Part shown: positions 5,421 through 6,352 of the stretch, piece after piece
Numbering within the stretch: position 1 is the first letter of the stretch
How the letters are laid out: every line of letters starts with the position of its first letter
Assembly: GCA_945867445.1 (NCBI GenBank)
Contig: CAMBID010000049.1
Location: 1 to 6,352, forward strand
Reading direction: 5' to 3'
Length of the DNA stretch: 6,352 nt
From: an uncultured Clostridia bacterium
GTDB taxonomy: Bacteria; Bacillota; Clostridia; Oscillospirales; Oscillospiraceae
The notes under the pieces: model-generated
The model's input: the letters and a program-made list of their open reading frames with translations, nothing else
Databases searched by the model: none
What the model was told of the DNA's origin: nothing
Translations under genes and position numbers: made by a program

Positions 5421-5501
5421 GATACGGATCGGAGCACCCTTCAGGTCTGCCTGGTGAAGGCGGGGCATGGCTGGAAGGTCCTGACCTTTGATTGCGACTG
5501 A
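5421..5501 (+). pseudogene. Possible orphan C-terminus of a lost + strand gene
   Basis: A GC-rich open stretch of 26 codons after an in-frame TAA (5418-5420), ending in TGA at 5499-5501 and reading ...LQVCLVKAGHGWKVLTFDCD. The codons have GC-rich third positions like the core genes, and a strong hairpin with a T-rich + strand tail follows within 10 bp, as expected at a gene's end. There is no start codon or ribosome binding site. It begins about where the AT-rich cassette ends, so it may be the tail of a gene replaced by the cassette. I cannot name the family, and a chance reading is possible. Confidence 0.3.
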
Positions 5502-5509
5502 GCCGACAA

Positions 5510-5541
5510 AGCGCCCCGGAAGCGTTGGCTTCCGGGGCGCT
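5510..5541. terminator. Bidirectional terminator-like hairpin
   Basis: A perfect 14-bp stem, AGCGCCCCGGAAGC 5510-5523 with 5528-5541, loop GTTG. On the + strand it is followed by GCTTTGCGTTTTT; on the - strand by TTGTCGG. It lies 21 bp past the stop of the membrane protein gene on the - strand and 9 bp past the putative + strand remnant. Confidence 0.7.
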
Positions 5542-5561
5542 GCTTTGCGTTTTTAGGGGTC

Positions 5562-5900
5562 TTACTCCTCCGGCAGCCTGGGGGGCTGGGGGATGGGGTT
5601 GGTTTCCTTCGCGGTGTCGTAGTAGGACGCCTGGACGACGGTGAAGGCCGGGAGGTAGAGCAGGGCCACCGCCAAGTGGAAGAGGTCAAAGACCGCCGTC
5701 TGGCCCAGGGGAGAGAGGGGGATGGCAGGCAGGCTCAGGGTCCAGTTCAGGCCATAGGCCCGGGCATAGGCGGGGAGGAGGTAGACCAGGTCCTGGTAGA
5801 TGGCCGGCAGCCGGGAGAGGAGGATCCAGGGCAGGAAGCGGAGTTCCAGGGCAAAAAGCTGGCGCTTGTAGCCGTAGGCGTGGATGCGGGCGCGGCGCAT
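5562..5900 (-). CDS. Short membrane protein, resembles C-terminal half of a DUF975-type protein
   Basis: 112 residues. The segment 'YGYKRQLFALELRFLPWILLS' (10-28), followed by hydrophobic stretches and 'ALLYLPAFTVVQASYYDTAKE' (79-99), resembles the C-terminal part of DUF975-type membrane proteins, where a 'G.K..LF.L.L.F..W.LLS' block leads to a last membrane segment ending near 'A..YY'. Those proteins are usually about twice as long, so an N-terminal half with the earlier membrane segments appears to be missing. The ATG at 5900 has GAGGAGAGG (complement of 5908-5916) 7 nt upstream, which argues for a translated gene. An in-frame stop lies about 30 nt upstream of the ATG, so there is no longer in-frame version. 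Either it is a real short protein or a truncated gene that happens to keep a good start. The tail is Pro-rich (NPIPQPPRLPEE). The family call comes from the motif pattern only. Confidence 0.5.
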   Translation of the reverse strand: MRRARIHAYGYKRQLFALELRFLPWILLSRLPAIYQDLVYLLPAYARAYGLNWTLSLPAIPLSPLGQTAVFDLFHLAVALLYLPAFTVVQASYYDTAKETNPIPQPPRLPEE

Positions 5901-5916
5901 GGCCTTACCTCTCCTC

Positions 5917-6152
5917 GCATAAGTAGTCTGTTATTTTCCGCCCGGCTGCGCCATGTGGCCGGTACCCAATGGGGCAACAAGAAGTACATGAATATGAAGC
6001 ACTTAGAGGCGGCTCTGGAAGACGTCTCTATTGCCGGCTGACTTCATTCAGCCAGAGCCTGCAAACGAATTTCCGCATAACTCTTAACGGCACCGTGGGC
6101 AGCGCCCCGGTCAAAAATAAACTTCGCTTTTTAATTGCTCAAAAAAGGTTGC
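5917..6152. other. Non-genic stretch with possible gene debris
   Basis: About 235 bp without a credible complete gene. Two protein-like open tails converge here without start signals. On the + strand a frame ends at TGA 6039-6041 (reading ...WGNKKYMNMKHLEAALEDVSIAG). On the - strand a frame open from 6130 ends at TGA 6046-6044 (reading KFIFDRGAAHGAVKSYAEI... to LQALAE). A GGCTGA/TCAGCC hairpin (6036-6041/6048-6053) lies at their meeting point. Neither is recognised. Confidence 0.35.
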
Positions 6153-6194
6153 AAAAAATAAAAACAGCCTATTTCCGGAGAAATAAGCTGTTTT
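6153..6194 (-). terminator. Intrinsic terminator of the tRNA-Asp/tRNA-Thr transcript
   Basis: Read on the - strand: 15-bp stem (6194-6180 with 6175-6161) with one T.G pair and loop TCCG, followed by TATTTTTT. It begins one base past the encoded CCA of tRNA-Thr, so it should end the tRNA operon. The stem plus T-run is a textbook rho-independent terminator. Confidence 0.92.
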
Positions 6195-6195
6195 C

Positions 6196-6271
<76 letters not shown>

Positions 6272-6274
6272 AAA

Positions 6275-6351
6275 TGGCGACCCGGAACGGGCTCGAACCG
6301 TCGACCTCTAGCGTGACAGGCTAGCGTTCTAACCAACTGAACTACCGGGCC
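6275..6351 (-). tRNA. tRNA-Asp (anticodon GTC)
   Basis: 77 nt including the encoded CCA (complement of 6275-6277). Acceptor stem GGCCCGG with CCGGGTC (one G.T pair), D-arm GTTCAGTTGGTTAGAAC, anticodon stem CTAGC/GCTAG with loop CTGTCAC and anticodon GTC (complement of 6315-6317), T-arm ACGGTTCGAGCCCGT, discriminator G. It precedes tRNA-Thr in the direction of transcription; more tRNA genes may lie beyond the window edge. Confidence 0.97.
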
Positions 6352-6352
6352 A

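Noticed and set aside
5309..5437. Longer 74-residue version of the Cys-rich peptide starting at 5437
   Set aside because: It would start upstream of the near-consensus promoter and has no ribosome binding site; ATG 5308 has both signals placed correctly.

Overview
The window looks like chromosomal DNA of a GC-rich member of the Bacillota, class Clostridia, probably an Oscillospiraceae-type gut anaerobe. The reasons are the holB-ricT gene pair (the order known from Bacillus subtilis, holB-yaaT), AAGGAGG-type ribosome binding sites, tRNA genes with encoded CCA ends, and very GC-rich third codon positions in the core genes. The genus is inference; no marker gene in the window settles it.

Left part (1-3777, + strand). 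The 3' part of holB (DNA polymerase III delta') is followed by ricT (PSP1-domain Fe-S protein of the RicAFT/Y complex), which carries a long basic C-terminal tail, and then by a Cof-type HAD phosphatase. Two related, highly structured intergenic elements (819-960 and 2696-2857) lie in front of ricT and in front of the HAD gene. They share short conserved blocks (GTCTCATAAG, GCGCC-N3-GGCGC, a hairpin with a conserved C.T mismatch, a closing ATACT/RGTAT pairing). Their other helices are kept while the sequence is completely changed, which is covariation. In both, the 3' arm of the first hairpin is repeated near the 3' end, so two mutually exclusive folds are possible. A 21-bp palindrome with a related 9-nt loop follows the second copy. 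I do not recognise this family; it is the best candidate here for something undescribed.

Middle part (3780-about 5420, - strand). An island of clearly lower GC holds a minimal RiPP cassette: a good promoter, a 31-residue peptide with six Cys in its last 19 residues, a hairpin that could attenuate transcription, and a radical SAM/SPASM maturase. No transporter, protease or immunity gene is in the window. The island lies between the bidirectional terminator after the HAD gene and what may be the orphan C-terminus of a lost + strand gene (5421-5501).

Right part (5500-6352, - strand). This holds a short membrane protein resembling the C-terminal half of a DUF975-type protein, about 250 bp of possible gene debris, a strong terminator, and tRNA-Thr(GGT) and tRNA-Asp(GTC), which would be transcribed Asp to Thr to terminator.
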